A stretch of 64,000 nucleotides of DNA from an uncultured Alphaproteobacteria bacterium (GCA_905480575.1 CAJQQZ010000110.1:1-64000); one strand, 5' to 3'; positions 11,165 to 20,443 are shown, numbered from the stretch's first letter. The notes: generated from the letters alone by a model not told the origin. Program-made: numbers and translations.

Positions 11165-11469
11165 GCAAACGGCTTTATTGCACTTAAAATTCTTGTAAAT
11201 ATTTTCCTGCTATCTAATAGTGTGATTCCTGACGTAACGCGAATTTGGGACAAAGAAAAACTGCTGAGCCACAGATCCCGCATTCGCATTACGGCAAGAA
11301 ACATCGCCGTCGAGCCCTCCTTCGCAATGAAGATGAGAGATCGACCGGTGGCAAAAGGGTGAGCGAGGAAAAACACAGAAGTGGAAAGTCGCAAAGACAG
11401 CACTCACGTTGATGAAGCACCCAAACCTGGGTTAAGGGCTGTGGGGCTGGCTTCCCGGCGCTGCCGCTG
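11165..11469. other. 305-base intergenic region before the KAP gene
   Basis: No RNA gene, terminator or convincing promoter was seen. Its right end holds a short open stretch from GTG 11381 ([20 protein letters not shown]) in a frame different from the KAP NTPase gene. It reads like an N-terminal tail and ends at TGA shortly after 11470, which could indicate a frameshift at the 5' end of the KAP gene. Confidence 0.4.
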
Positions 11470-13968
11470 TTGATGGTGGCCGTGCCGCTGATCCTGCTTT
11501 TGGCGCTCTACACCGCTTTCATCCAACCCCTCAACAGCGCCAGCAAAGACGCCAGCTGGCTCAGCCAAGATTTCTGGACCCAACCAAAACAAAGCGACGG
11601 CACACTTTCGAAGGCGCTTGGTTTTTCAACGCCGTTCGCAGCCCAAGAGCAAGACTTTGGCGCTTTCCATCCTGGGCCAGTCAATGCCGTGGATTTTTCA
11701 CCAAACGGCGATCTGATCGCATCCGGCGGAGCAGATGGCAGAGTTCGCCTCTGGGATCTCCAAGGCAAGCAGATCGCCGCCATGGAGGGCCATTCTGGTA
11801 GGGTCTTGTCCGTGGCCTTTTCGCCAGATGGCAAGACCCTCGCATCGGGAGCGGCTTATGACCTGATCCGGCTTTGGGAATTGAAACCTGACCAAAGCTA
11901 CCTGCCCGCACTCTGGACCCTTGTGGCTGTGGTGCTGGCTTTTGCTTTGCTGGCCTTTTGCTTTTGGTTTTACGGCAAATCCTACAGGCGGGCGACAAGA
12001 AAACTCAGAGAGGAACGATGGTCAGGGAAACCAGTGGTTCGCCATGCTGTCGAAACTTTCCTGGAAAGCGACGGTCCTTTGACCGATCCGCGAATGGCGG
12101 GTGTGTCGCTTAATGCCTTGGTTGAACGGCTGGCCAAATTCCTCACTAACAAAAACACCTCCCTGCTCCTGACCATCGCGCTCACTGGCGAATGGGGCAC
12201 TGGCAAATCGTCGGTTATGAATTTGCTGCGCCAGAAACTGCTCGACGACAACAATCCCACCGTTTGGTTCAACGCCTGGCACCATCAAAGTGAGGACCAT
12301 CTCTTTGCTTCACTGATGGAACAAATCCGCCGCGATGCCATGCCCTCCCCATGGAAAAAAACCTTCTACGACCGAGAAAACCTCCAGGTTAGAGGCCGCC
12401 TCATCCGCAGCAGACTTGTTGAACGCCCTCTGCGTTATTTCCTGTCTTTTTTGTTGCTAGCTTTTTTGATTGCCTTGGTGGTTTTTCAGTTTGCCAACGG
12501 CCACATGGAAGTTGACGGCAGTAATGGTGTGCGCCACTTCCTGGAAACCGCCGCTAAACCCGGCGGCATCTTGGTTTCTCTCTTAATTGCTTTCTTCACC
12601 GCGCGTGACTTGTTGAAGCTTTTCAAAATCAGCCCCGCTGAATTGATCAAAGCCGAGAAGGGCTTGTTCTCAACCTCTCGTTTCGTCGACAAGCTCAGCT
12701 TCCGTCACCGCTTCGCCGCCGCCTTCCAAGAGGTCAGTCGCGCCTTTGGCAACAAACGACTGACGATCTTGATTGACGACCTTGACCGTTGCCAGCCCGA
12801 GCATGTCTCTGAGGTTTTAGAGGCGATCAATTTCCTGTCCTCCAGCGGCGACTGCTTTTTTGTCCTCGGCATTGCCGAAACACCGGTTAAGTACGCCGTT
12901 GGGCTCAGTTTTAAGGACATCGCCTATGAGCGTGCTTTGGAATGCGCCCGAACACGACAAACCACCCAGGACGAAAACTCAAAAGTCGACATCTCCAAAA
13001 CCGACGAATTCGAAGCCCGCCAGTCCTACGCCACCGACTATCTGGAAAAGCTGATCAACCTTCGCATCCCCGTACCGCCCTTTGATACTCAAGCTTTGGG
13101 CGAAATACTGAACAACAACGGTGCCGACAAACTCTCACCCACCGAAGAACAAACAAAATCGTCGTGGAGAACCCGAGTACTCCTCTTGCTGTCATTGCTT
13201 CTGCCCACCGCTGCTATGGTTTTCTTTGCCCACATGGTCCAGGGCTTGTTCATGAAAAAAGAAGAGCCGAATTCCAAGGCTAATGAGAAACCTAAAGAAG
13301 GTGACAAGCCTTCGGACGAGGGAAACCTGAACGACGGCACCACTGTTGGCGGCAATGGAGAGACGGGCGTCGCAGGACCAGTGGAAGCGACACCAGCCCC
13401 GACGGACGCTGGCCAAAACCCCGACCAGCTTGATTTGGCTGATCCCAACCGGCTCGACGGCAATGTCGCGCCAGCTCCTGAAAGCTTCGATCTACTCAAC
13501 TACACCGCACCCGCCGCTCTGGCGGTTCTGGCGCTCGCCCTCCTCACCTTGCTTGACCCCAAAATTTGGCGCAAAGTTAAGGACTGGGCCAGAGAAAGCG
13601 AAACAAGAGAAGACAGCCTCGCGTTCACTGAGGCCATGAAGAAACACCTGCCGCTCGTACTCAAAGAAAAGCAGTCGCCCCGGGCCGTGAAACGGTTCAT
13701 CAACCGCATGCGCTACCTGACTGGCGATATGGAGCAGAGAGGCTCAGGCTCGATGGACAAGCTGGTTTTGCTTGGAGCCCTGGATGAGTTGGGCAAAATC
13801 GACATCAGTCAACCGACCTGGTCAGGCGCATTAGCAGCCGACATAAGATTGGAGCAGTTAGGCCTGTCACTGGATGAACATTCTGTCAGTAACGAAGAAT
13901 GGGAAGCCTATCGACAACTCGCAAGCTCGGTCCGTTTCTCAGCCAGCCCTGAAGAAAAAGGCCGATGA
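11470..13968 (+). CDS. Membrane-anchored WD40-KAP P-loop NTPase
   Basis: The 832-residue protein combines parts rarely seen together. It has an N-terminal membrane helix (about 3-20), two WD40 repeats (about 67-143: [30 protein letters not shown], then [27 protein letters not shown]) and a second membrane helix (about 150-172). The KAP NTPase domain follows with Walker [10 protein letters not shown] at 240-248 and Walker [11 protein letters not shown] at about 430-439. Inserted in it are a pair of membrane helices (about 322-342 and 365-383), as is typical for KAP proteins. Two more helices (about 570-592, 675-697) flank an acidic, Pro/Gly-rich linker. The end of the domain has [20 protein letters not shown] proteins include the phage-exclusion protein PifA; a defence or membrane-scaffold role is inference. 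The start is TTG 11470 or ATG 11473, both without a ribosome-binding site. Its TGA directly abuts the stop of the opposing gene. Confidence 0.85.
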   Translation: MMVAVPLILLLALYTAFIQPLNSASKDASWLSQDFWTQPKQSDGTLSKALGFSTPFAAQEQDFGAFHPGPVNAVDFSPNGDLIASGGADGRVRLWDLQGKQIAAMEGHSGRVLSVAFSPDGKTLASGAAYDLIRLWELKPDQSYLPALWTLVAVVLAFALLAFCFWFYGKSYRRATRKLREERWSGKPVVRHAVETFLESDGPLTDPRMAGVSLNALVERLAKFLTNKNTSLLLTIALTGEWGTGKSSVMNLLRQKLLDDNNPTVWFNAWHHQSEDHLFASLMEQIRRDAMPSPWKKTFYDRENLQVRGRLIRSRLVERPLRYFLSFLLLAFLIALVVFQFANGHMEVDGSNGVRHFLETAAKPGGILVSLLIAFFTARDLLKLFKISPAELIKAEKGLFSTSRFVDKLSFRHRFAAAFQEVSRAFGNKRLTILIDDLDRCQPEHVSEVLEAINFLSSSGDCFFVLGIAETPVKYAVGLSFKDIAYERALECARTRQTTQDENSKVDISKTDEFEARQSYATDYLEKLINLRIPVPPFDTQALGEILNNNGADKLSPTEEQTKSSWRTRVLLLLSLLLPTAAMVFFAHMVQGLFMKKEEPNSKANEKPKEGDKPSDEGNLNDGTTVGGNGETGVAGPVEATPAPTDAGQNPDQLDLADPNRLDGNVAPAPESFDLLNYTAPAALAVLALALLTLLDPKIWRKVKDWARESETREDSLAFTEAMKKHLPLVLKEKQSPRAVKRFINRMRYLTGDMEQRGSGSMDKLVLLGALDELGKIDISQPTWSGALAADIRLEQLGLSLDEHSVSNEEWEAYRQLASSVRFSASPEEKGR

Positions 13969-14472
13969 TTAACGACCCGGTGCCGCGGGCAGATCATTGT
14001 CCAATGCCGTGCTGAGATTCATCATGTTGTTGTAGGTCATGATGCCGATCATCAGCGGAATTTCGATGATCTCCGCTTCGCCGTAACCTGCCGCCTTTAG
14101 GTCCTCGAGATCTTGGTCACTAACGTGGCCCTTTTTTTCTAGAAGCAAGCGCGTATAGGTGAGGAGAGTTTGCATTTTCGGGTCACTGCTTTCGCCTTTT
14201 CTGGCGGCGGCCAAGGCTTCAGCATCAAGCCCGGCCTGCTTACCCAACCCAGCGTGCGCCGAAAGGCAGTAATCACAGCCGTTGTATTCACTCACCAACA
14301 TAGCAATGGCTTCTCGCTCAGCGGCGGTCAAAGTCATCAAGGCTTGGATCTTTTTGCTCTCACCAAAGAAAGCTTCAGTCGCTTTTGAATTCTGGATGAG
14401 GCGGAAGAAATTGAGCTTCATCCCTTTCATGGGGCCATCGGTCGCGACTGGCGGTAACTCAACTCTGCTCAT
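13969..14472 (-). CDS. AhpD-like carboxymuconolactone decarboxylase family protein
   Basis: The 167-residue all-helical protein has the redox motif C-x2-C-x3-H in EYNGCDYCLSAHAGLGKQAG, typical of AhpD-type peroxidase-related proteins. EREAIAMLVSEYNGC and EIIEIPLMIGIMTYNNMMN also fit the family. It probably reduces peroxides or acts in thiol redox balance; the partner is unknown. It is the last gene of the minus-strand run rluB-rsmD-this gene, two bases after rsmD. The stop codons of this gene and the convergent KAP NTPase gene touch, with no terminator between. Confidence 0.82.
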   Translation of the reverse strand: MSRVELPPVATDGPMKGMKLNFFRLIQNSKATEAFFGESKKIQALMTLTAAEREAIAMLVSEYNGCDYCLSAHAGLGKQAGLDAEALAAARKGESSDPKMQTLLTYTRLLLEKKGHVSDQDLEDLKAAGYGEAEIIEIPLMIGIMTYNNMMNLSTALDNDLPAAPGR

Positions 14473-14474
14473 GG

Positions 14475-15035
14475 CTACATTCCTTGGTATCGAAGAAAAT
14501 GGAAGGCTATTCGCCCAATTGATTTCTCTTTTAACAACTCAAACTGATCGGGGAAAACATTCTGTTCTTTGACGTCAGCCTCTGCCACTATCAGGGCACC
14601 CGGTTTCAACCAGCCTTGGGCAACCAACGAACTAAGAGCTTTTGGGAGAAAGCCCTGACCAAATGGCGGATCAAGAAAGACCAAATCATGCTGGGTTTTA
14701 GCCTTTGGTAAGGCCGTTGCGTCGGCCTCCACAACTCGGCATTCAGATTGCAGCTTTGACGCTCGAACGTGGAGCACCAATGTTTTTGGTGATTGTTCGA
14801 CGAAAGTAACACTGTTGGCTCCTCTGGACAGAGCCTCCAGCCCCAAAGCCCCCGTGCCTGCAAAGACATCAACAACCCGCGCGCCATGTATGGGTGATAA
14901 ACCGCCCTCACCCCAACCGGAGTGTGCCAAGATGTTGAACAGCGTTTCCCGCGCACGATCTAGTGTCGGGCGAACATCCTGTCCAACCGGTGCCTCAAGT
15001 TTTAGGCCGCGAAGTTTTCCGCCAACTATTCGCAC
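14475..15035 (-). CDS. rsmD: 16S rRNA (guanine(966)-N2)-methyltransferase RsmD
   Basis: This SAM-dependent enzyme methylates G966 of 16S rRNA in the small subunit. The SAM site VVDVFAGTGALGLEALSRGA and the catalytic DLVFLDPPFGQGF are clear; the N-terminus MRIVGGKLRGLKL and RPTLDRARETLFNIL are typical. I choose GTG 15035 (186 residues), with AAGGGG seven bases upstream, rather than the longer open frame to 15119 that runs deep inside rluB. This still overlaps the rluB 3' end by 41 bases, a normal arrangement for this pair. Confidence 0.92.
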   Translation of the reverse strand: MRIVGGKLRGLKLEAPVGQDVRPTLDRARETLFNILAHSGWGEGGLSPIHGARVVDVFAGTGALGLEALSRGANSVTFVEQSPKTLVLHVRASKLQSECRVVEADATALPKAKTQHDLVFLDPPFGQGFLPKALSSLVAQGWLKPGALIVAEADVKEQNVFPDQFELLKEKSIGRIAFHFLRYQGM

Positions 15036-15936
15036 TGCTGTGCCCCTTCTTGACGTTACTGGTGGCACCAGGCTTGCCTGTTTTAGCTCGGCTATCGCGC
15101 GAATCACTATTGGCGGCATCTGCGTCGCGAACCCTGGGCCTTGGTTTCTGTTTCGGCTTGATGAACTTGCGCTTTGGTTTCGCCCAGGATTCTTTGGGTT
15201 TTAGACCAACACCCGCTGCCGCAAAAAGCTGCTGCTGTGTGACTTCGACCAACCCGCCCTTAGGGATAGCCCCCAAAGAAAAGTCACCATAGACCTGACG
15301 GATCAGGCGGTTAACCTGCAAGCCAAGATGTCCACAAACATTGCGGATTTCGCGGTTTTTACCCTCAGTCAGCGTGAAGATCAGCCAAGAGTTTGCGCCG
15401 GTTTGTTTTTGAATGAAAGCTTCGATCGGACCATAGCGAACACCCTCGACAGTCACGCCTTTCTTGAGGCTCGCTAATGCCGCCTCAGATACGCGCCCGT
15501 GAACACGAACGCGGTAGCGGCGCTTTTGGCCGTTCTGGGGCAGCTCCAATTGCCGCTTCAGCTCACCGTCGTTGGTCAACAACAGCAGGCCTTCGGAATT
15601 GATATCCAGCCGCCCAACAGGCATCACACGCGGCATGTCCCTCGGCAAAACATCATAGATTGTCTCTCGACCCTCGGGGTCTCTTGCCGTCGTCAGAACA
15701 CCGACGGGCTTGTGGAAACGCCACACTCTGACGAGGTCGCGCGCAGGCAAAGGCTTACCATCGACAACAACAGAGTGGTCATCGGATACCGCAAGCGCCG
15801 GGCTAAGCAACGTTTCACCGTTGACCTGAACACGGCCTTCTTCGATCCAGCGTTCTGCCTCGCGGCGGGAACAAAGCCCGGCGCGAGCCATCACCTTGGC
15901 GATACGTTCACCCTTACTGGATTGTTCTTCTGTCAT
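14995..15936 (-). CDS. rluB: Pseudouridine synthase, RluB/RsuA family
   Basis: The 313-residue protein has an N-terminal S4 RNA-binding domain (about 9-60: RIAKVMARAGLCSRREAERW) and a catalytic domain with the aspartate D111 in VGRLDINSEGLLLLTNDG. It isomerises a uridine of large-subunit rRNA, most likely U2605 of 23S rRNA if RluB. The C-terminal 70 residues are very basic (KPKRKFIKPKQKPRPRVR and beyond), a common extension that probably binds RNA. Its ATG overlaps the stop of the DUF3253 gene by one base (TGATG), so the two are likely coupled. Confidence 0.88.
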   Translation of the reverse strand: MTEEQSSKGERIAKVMARAGLCSRREAERWIEEGRVQVNGETLLSPALAVSDDHSVVVDGKPLPARDLVRVWRFHKPVGVLTTARDPEGRETIYDVLPRDMPRVMPVGRLDINSEGLLLLTNDGELKRQLELPQNGQKRRYRVRVHGRVSEAALASLKKGVTVEGVRYGPIEAFIQKQTGANSWLIFTLTEGKNREIRNVCGHLGLQVNRLIRQVYGDFSLGAIPKGGLVEVTQQQLFAAAGVGLKPKESWAKPKRKFIKPKQKPRPRVRDADAANSDSRDSRAKTGKPGATSNVKKGHSSANSWRKTSRPKT

Positions 15937-16235
15937 CAGCTTTTGCGATATCTAAGTTTGTATAGGCCTTTGAAAGGCTTGGACGGATCGATGGCTTCAC
16001 CCTTACGGACAATATCGATCTTGCCTTTGCGCGCCAAACCGATAGCCGCTGACCGGACATGACGAAGCTGGCCACGCCAGGCTTCCCGCCCTTTCGATTC
16101 CTTAATGGACGGCGGCTTCGCGTATTGGGCAACCTCGGCCGGTGTCACTAAGGCTTCTGTCCCCTTACGCTCGGTTAAGCGTATGATGGCTGCAGCCAAA
16201 TCATTGTGCTGTATCGGTTCTTGTTCTTCTGACAT
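15936..16235 (-). CDS. DUF3253-family protein
   Basis: The 99-residue protein matches the DUF3253 pattern: LAAAIIRLTERKG, a predicted winged-helix core (TPAEVAQYAK, WRGQLRHVRSAAIGLARKGK) and IDIVRKGEAIDPSKPFKGLYKLRY at the end. It looks like a small winged-helix nucleic-acid-binding protein, but its role is unknown. It sits five bases after argG and overlaps rluB by one base, so it is probably co-transcribed with rRNA-modification genes; that context hints at RNA or ribosome-linked work only weakly. Confidence 0.78.
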   Translation of the reverse strand: MSEEQEPIQHNDLAAAIIRLTERKGTEALVTPAEVAQYAKPPSIKESKGREAWRGQLRHVRSAAIGLARKGKIDIVRKGEAIDPSKPFKGLYKLRYRKS

Positions 16236-16240
16236 AGATA

Positions 16241-17449
16241 TTAGCGCCTGTTCCGCATTTCCAGGAGGCGCAAACGAAGTGCATTCAACTTGATGAAACC
16301 TTCTGCGTCTTCTTGATCATAAACTGAATCTTCTTCGAAAGTCACGTGCTGCTCTGAATAAAGTGAGTAGGGAGACTTGCGTCCGCAAACAAAGACCGAG
16401 CCTTTATAGAGTTTAAGGCGAACTGTCCCGGAAACGAACTCCTGCGACTTGTCGATCATCGCCTGCAACATCTCACGTTCTGGCGAGAACCAGAAGCCGT
16501 TATAGATGAGCTCTGCGTATTTTGGCATCAGCTCGTCTTTCAAGTGCATAGCACCACGATCAACGCAGATTGACTCGATACCACGGTGAGCCGCCAACAA
16601 GACTGTGCCGCCCGGTGTTTCATAGATCCCACGGCTCTTCATACCGACATAGCGCCCTTCAACCAGATCAAGGCGGCCAATACCGTTAGAACCGCCAAGC
16701 TCGTTGAGCTTTGTCAACAAAGTTGCTGGGCTCATCTTTACGCCGTCGATGGCAACAGGATCGCCCTTCTCAAACTCAATTTCGATGTAGGTCGGCTTGT
16801 CTGGCGCTTCTTCGGGGGATACTGAACGACTGTAGACATAGTCCGGTGCCTCATCCCAAGGATCTTCCAAAACCTTGCCTTCAGCAGAAATGTGCAGCAA
16901 ATTGGCATCGACCGAGAAAGGTGCTTCACCACGCTTGTCTTTGGCAATTGGAATTTGATGTTCTTCGGCAAAAGAAATCAGTTTTGTGCGGCTTGTTAGA
17001 TCCCATTCGCGCCAAGGGGCAATCACCTTAATGCCAGGCTCTAGTGCATAATAGCCCAGCTCAAAACGAACCTGGTCGTTGCCCTTACCTGTGGCGCCAT
17101 GAGACACAGCGTCTGCGCCGACTTGGCGAGCAATTTCTATCTGGCGTTTAGCGATCAACGGGCGTGCGATAGAAGTCCCTAGTAAGTAGACACCTTCATA
17201 AACGGCATTGGCGCGGAACATAGGGAATACAAAGTCACGGATAAATTCTTCACGCAAATCATCGATGAAGATTTCTTTAACGCCAAACATTTCGGCTTTT
17301 TTGCGCGCCGGCTCCAGCTCTTCACCTTGGCCAAGATCGGCTGTGAAAGTAACGACTTCACAATCGTATTCGATCTGTAACCACTTGAGAATGACTGAAG
17401 TATCCAAGCCACCTGAATAGGCAAGCACGACTTTATTGATATCGCTCAT
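16241..17449 (-). CDS. argG: Argininosuccinate synthase
   Basis: The 402-residue enzyme condenses citrulline and aspartate with ATP to argininosuccinate in arginine synthesis. The N-terminal PP-loop [12 protein letters not shown] is at 10-21; conserved segments [31 protein letters not shown] and YETPGGTVL are present. It has normal length and no interruption. It lies downstream of the purine permease, from which it is separated by a strong terminator, so it must have its own promoter in the 100 bases upstream of its ATG. Confidence 0.97.
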   Translation of the reverse strand: MSDINKVVLAYSGGLDTSVILKWLQIEYDCEVVTFTADLGQGEELEPARKKAEMFGVKEIFIDDLREEFIRDFVFPMFRANAVYEGVYLLGTSIARPLIAKRQIEIARQVGADAVSHGATGKGNDQVRFELGYYALEPGIKVIAPWREWDLTSRTKLISFAEEHQIPIAKDKRGEAPFSVDANLLHISAEGKVLEDPWDEAPDYVYSRSVSPEEAPDKPTYIEIEFEKGDPVAIDGVKMSPATLLTKLNELGGSNGIGRLDLVEGRYVGMKSRGIYETPGGTVLLAAHRGIESICVDRGAMHLKDELMPKYAELIYNGFWFSPEREMLQAMIDKSQEFVSGTVRLKLYKGSVFVCGRKSPYSLYSEQHVTFEEDSVYDQEDAEGFIKLNALRLRLLEMRNRR

Positions 17450-17552
17450 TTTTTGGGAAACCCGTTTTTAAGAAACTTGAGCCTGCAATACAAGAAAAGA
17501 GACCAGCCCTGCAAGAGTGAAGCTGTGTTATTGCAAGATAGCTGACATGCAC

Positions 17553-17586
17553 AAAAAAAGGCCAGCGAATTCTTCGCTGGCCTTTT
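17553..17586 (-). terminator. Strong rho-independent terminator after the permease gene
   Basis: Ten-base arms GGCCAGCGAA (17560-17569) and TTCGCTGGCC (17573-17582) enclose a three-base loop. Seven A precede and four T follow on the plus strand, so on the minus strand the stem is followed by a run of seven T, ending the permease transcript before argG. Confidence 0.88.
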
Positions 17587-17606
17587 CCAAGTACTCGTGG
17601 GAGTCT

Positions 17607-18926
17607 TTAGTCTTCTTCAGGCAAAACCATATTCAAAACAATCACCAGGATTGCTGCTGGCAACAAGCCGGAAGTCATCAGGACCTTCGCTGTTGCTGGC
17701 AGATGCTGAAGCGCCTCTGGCACCAACTGAAGGCCTAGGCCTAGCGAGACAGACACCGCAAAAATAAGCATGTTTCTGCGGTTCCATTTGACGTCGCTTA
17801 GCATATTGACGCCTGCGGCAGCAACCATACCAAACATGACGATCACACCACCGCCAAGCACTGAAATCGGCATGGAAGAGATGACCGCACCAACTTTTGG
17901 GATGAGACCAGCAATGATAAGGAAAATCGCCCCAATGGTTACGACGTGACGACTCATAACACCTGTCATAGAGATCAAGCCAACATTCTGGCTGAAGGAC
18001 GTGTTCGGTAAGGCACCGAAAACACCAGCGAGCGCGGAACCAACACCATCAGCCATGGTAGCACCACTGACCTCTTTGTCAGTCGCTTCACGGCCCGCAC
18101 CACCTTTCGTGATACCAGAAACATCGCCAACGGTTTCGATAGCGGACACAAATCCCATCAGGCACATAGCTATGATAGCTGCAATATTGAATTCAACACC
18201 AAAATGCATGGGATTTGGCATAGAGAACCAAGCCGCACCCGCGACTTTACCAAAGTTCATGTCGCCGATTAGCCAAGCCACAATACAGCCAGCGATCAGT
18301 CCAATGAGAACTGCAGCCGTCGATAACATGCCTTTTGTGAAGAACTTAAGGCCAAGGGTTACGACAATAACCACTAAAGCGAGCCCCCAGTGATTCATGG
18401 CTCCAAAGCCTTCCTTGCCGATTAATGGCACGCCGCCAGCGGCATACTTGATACCCACTTCAACCAAGGCCAAACCAATCAAGAGTACGATTGTGCCAGT
18501 GACCAGTGGCGGTAACCAATTGCGAATTTTGCCGATGACAGTTCCAAGCAAGAAGTGAAAGATACCGCCAACAATAATGCCACCCATAAGCGCCGCCATG
18601 CCAGCCCCCTTTACGATAGGGATCATAACCGGGATAAAAGCAAAGCTTGTACCCTGAACAATGGGTAGCCTTGCACCGACTGGCCCGGCGCCAATGGTTT
18701 GGAACAGAGTCGCAATGCCAGAAAAAACCATCGCCATCTGTATCATGTAAATCATATTGGATGGATCAGCCGAGCCAAAACCAAAGCCGGCGGCACCGGC
18801 AATTATGATGGCTGGCGTAAAGTTGGATACAAACATTGCCAGGATGTGTTGTATTCCCAGTGGCACCGCTTCTTGCAGCGGCGGTGTATAATTCGGATCC
18901 TTGAGATCCTCTTTGGATGCAGACAT
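17607..18926 (-). CDS. NCS2-family nucleobase (xanthine/uric acid/uracil) permease
   Basis: The 439-residue integral membrane protein has 12-14 hydrophobic segments and the NCS2 signatures QGTSFAFIPVMIP and PNTSFSQNVGLISMTGV. Family members import uracil, xanthine or uric acid with a cation. The glutamate in FVSAIETVGDVSGI corresponds to the substrate-binding segment, and the sequence looks closer to purine transporters than to UraA, so a xanthine or urate substrate is likely but not proven. GGGGGG precedes the ATG and can be masked by an upstream CCCC stretch in the leader. Confidence 0.9.
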   Translation of the reverse strand: MSASKEDLKDPNYTPPLQEAVPLGIQHILAMFVSNFTPAIIIAGAAGFGFGSADPSNMIYMIQMAMVFSGIATLFQTIGAGPVGARLPIVQGTSFAFIPVMIPIVKGAGMAALMGGIIVGGIFHFLLGTVIGKIRNWLPPLVTGTIVLLIGLALVEVGIKYAAGGVPLIGKEGFGAMNHWGLALVVIVVTLGLKFFTKGMLSTAAVLIGLIAGCIVAWLIGDMNFGKVAGAAWFSMPNPMHFGVEFNIAAIIAMCLMGFVSAIETVGDVSGITKGGAGREATDKEVSGATMADGVGSALAGVFGALPNTSFSQNVGLISMTGVMSRHVVTIGAIFLIIAGLIPKVGAVISSMPISVLGGGVIVMFGMVAAAGVNMLSDVKWNRRNMLIFAVSVSLGLGLQLVPEALQHLPATAKVLMTSGLLPAAILVIVLNMVLPEED

Positions 18927-19010
18927 GGATACCCCCCATTTTTGTCCTATCGCTCTTTTTGAGCGCGGCTCGAGTCTATAGACTAAGCACGGGGAGAAAA
19001 AGGGGTATTT
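18927..19010 (-). promoter_or_regulatory. Structured leader of the permease gene (candidate riboswitch)
   Basis: On the minus strand ATACCCC (19008-19002) can pair with GGGGTAT (18935-18929), closing a domain and covering the G-rich ribosome-binding site just before the ATG at 18926. Inside are a hairpin with AGTC-TATA-GACT (18984-18973) extended by GCT/AGC, and a hairpin CGCTC-AAAAA-GAGCG (18965-18951). Xanthine (NMT1-type) riboswitches are known upstream of purine permeases of this class in proteobacteria. I cannot confirm the consensus from memory, so the class is open. Confidence 0.45.
18973..18984. repeat. 12-base perfect palindrome AGTCTATAGACT
   Basis: This perfect inverted repeat lies in the leader of the purine permease gene. 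It can be a hairpin in RNA or an operator in DNA; its position inside a larger foldable segment favours the RNA reading. Confidence 0.45.
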
Positions 19011-19012
19011 TC

Positions 19013-19192
19013 CTAACGGTCTTTCAAGTTTTCTTCGAAAACTGACACCGCTTTCTCAAACTTGTCTTTGCAGCCGGGATTGCAGAACCCTACGACCTTC
19101 TCTTTATAGATCGTCAACGAGTCTTCAGCGATCGGCTTGCCGGACCAAGGGCAATTTTCGTTGATCGCGTCTGAGAGTTTCAATCCAGCCAT
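19013..19192 (-). CDS. Small Cys-rich YHS-like protein (59 residues)
   Basis: This short gene starts at ATG 19192 (MAGLKLSDAINENCPWSGKP) and ends at TAG 19013. It holds C14 in CPWSGKPI and C37/C41 in VVGFCNPGCKDKFEKA. The layout C-P-x-S-G, then F-C-x3-C-x3-F, resembles YHS/TRASH-type metal-binding modules, so it may bind zinc or another metal. Short proteins of this kind occur widely in alphaproteobacteria without a known role. It lies 10 bases after the rlmN stop on the same strand and is probably co-transcribed with rlmN. Confidence 0.75.
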   Translation of the reverse strand: MAGLKLSDAINENCPWSGKPIAEDSLTIYKEKVVGFCNPGCKDKFEKAVSVFEENLKDR

Positions 19193-19202
19193 TATCTTTA
19201 TC

Positions 19203-20375
19203 CTAATTGACCGCAGCTACTTGAGCCGCAAGATGTTGTTCTGAAAGAACCGCGCGTTCTGACTTGCGAAGTCTTTCGCTCTCACTTTTGAGCTGCCCAC
19301 ATGCAGCCAGAATATCCTCGCCTCGCGCTTGGCGAACAGGAGCGGAAAGTCCCGCCGCTGCCAAAATATCAGCAAATTTGCTAATTCGTAGCGGATCAGA
19401 ACATTCATACCCCGACCCTGGCCAAGGATTGAAGGGAATAAGGTTGATTTTAGCCGGTATGCCTTTGAGCAGTTTCACAAGGCCACGAGCATCTGTATCG
19501 CTGTCGTTTATCCCTTTCAGCATCACGTATTCAAATGTGATGCGACGGGCATTGTTGACATTGGGGTAGTCGCGGCAAGCCTGGATCAGTTCTTTCAACG
19601 GATACTTCTTGTTGATCGGCATGATGTCATCACGAATTTCGTCTGTTACAGCATGGAGGCTAACAGCCAGGTTCACATTCAGCTCCTCTCCACATTGGCG
19701 CATTTGAGGAACGACCCCTGATGTGGAAAGCGTGATCTTGCGCTTCGACATAGAGATGCCTTCAGGATCCATGACAATCTTCATGGCCTTTGCAACGTTC
19801 TCGTAATTATAGAGAGGCTCGCCCATGCCCATCAAAACAATGTTCGTGATTTGACGACTGCCATCTGTCGGTGACGGCCATTCGCCAAAAGCATCGCGGC
19901 TCAACATGACCTGACTGACGATTTCCATCGGAGACAAATTTCGCACCAAACGTTGCGTGCCAGTGTGACAGAACTTACAGGTCAGCGTACAGCCGACCTG
20001 TGAAGAAATACAAAGTGTCCCGCGGTCTGCCGCTGGGATATGAACCGTTTCAACTTCATTGCCGTCTTCGAAAGCGAGCAACCATTTTGCCGTGCCGTCA
20101 ACAGACTGAAGAGACTGAGAAACTTTGGGGCGCTCAATAACAAACTGCTCCGCCAATCGTTCTCTCAGGGGCTTGGCAAGGTTGGTCATCGTGTCAAAAT
20201 CAGTGACACCACGATTGTATATCCACTGCCAGACCTGCTTCACGCGAAACTTTGGCAAAGAAAGCTTATCGAACTCAGCCGCCAGCTCCTCTCGGCTCAA
20301 ACCTACAAGGTTGGTTCGTCCATCGGCTCTCACGTCTGAAGCAGCAAAGGCAGCGCTGTGTCCGGTTTGACTCAT
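19203..20375 (-). CDS. rlmN: 23S rRNA A2503 / tRNA A37 C2-methyltransferase RlmN
   Basis: The 390-residue radical-SAM enzyme methylates C2 of A2503 in 23S rRNA and A37 in some tRNAs. The iron-sulfur cysteines are C129-x3-C133-x2-C136 (CTLTCKFC). [12 protein letters not shown] and [11 protein letters not shown] are characteristic, and the second catalytic cysteine lies in [11 protein letters not shown] near 364. The N-terminal helical domain ([20 protein letters not shown]) binds RNA. The first 20 residues are poorly conserved, so the exact start is uncertain. IalB lies upstream behind a hairpin. Confidence 0.95.
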   Translation of the reverse strand: MSQTGHSAAFAASDVRADGRTNLVGLSREELAAEFDKLSLPKFRVKQVWQWIYNRGVTDFDTMTNLAKPLRERLAEQFVIERPKVSQSLQSVDGTAKWLLAFEDGNEVETVHIPAADRGTLCISSQVGCTLTCKFCHTGTQRLVRNLSPMEIVSQVMLSRDAFGEWPSPTDGSRQITNIVLMGMGEPLYNYENVAKAMKIVMDPEGISMSKRKITLSTSGVVPQMRQCGEELNVNLAVSLHAVTDEIRDDIMPINKKYPLKELIQACRDYPNVNNARRITFEYVMLKGINDSDTDARGLVKLLKGIPAKINLIPFNPWPGSGYECSDPLRISKFADILAAAGLSAPVRQARGEDILAACGQLKSESERLRKSERAVLSEQHLAAQVAAVN

Positions 20376-20398
20376 GTTCTAATCCCAAAAAAGCAAGA

Positions 20399-20417
20399 AG
20401 GCGGCTCAAGGCCGCCT
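20399..20417 (-). terminator. GC-rich hairpin after the ialB-like gene
   Basis: AGGCGGC (20399-20405) and GCCGCCT (20411-20417) pair around a five-base loop. On the minus strand the T-rich stretch comes about eight bases later (CTTGCTTTTTTGG), so it is a less canonical terminator between the IalB-like gene and rlmN. Confidence 0.6.
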
Positions 20418-20443
20418 CAATAGATTAAACTGCGCAATCTTGT

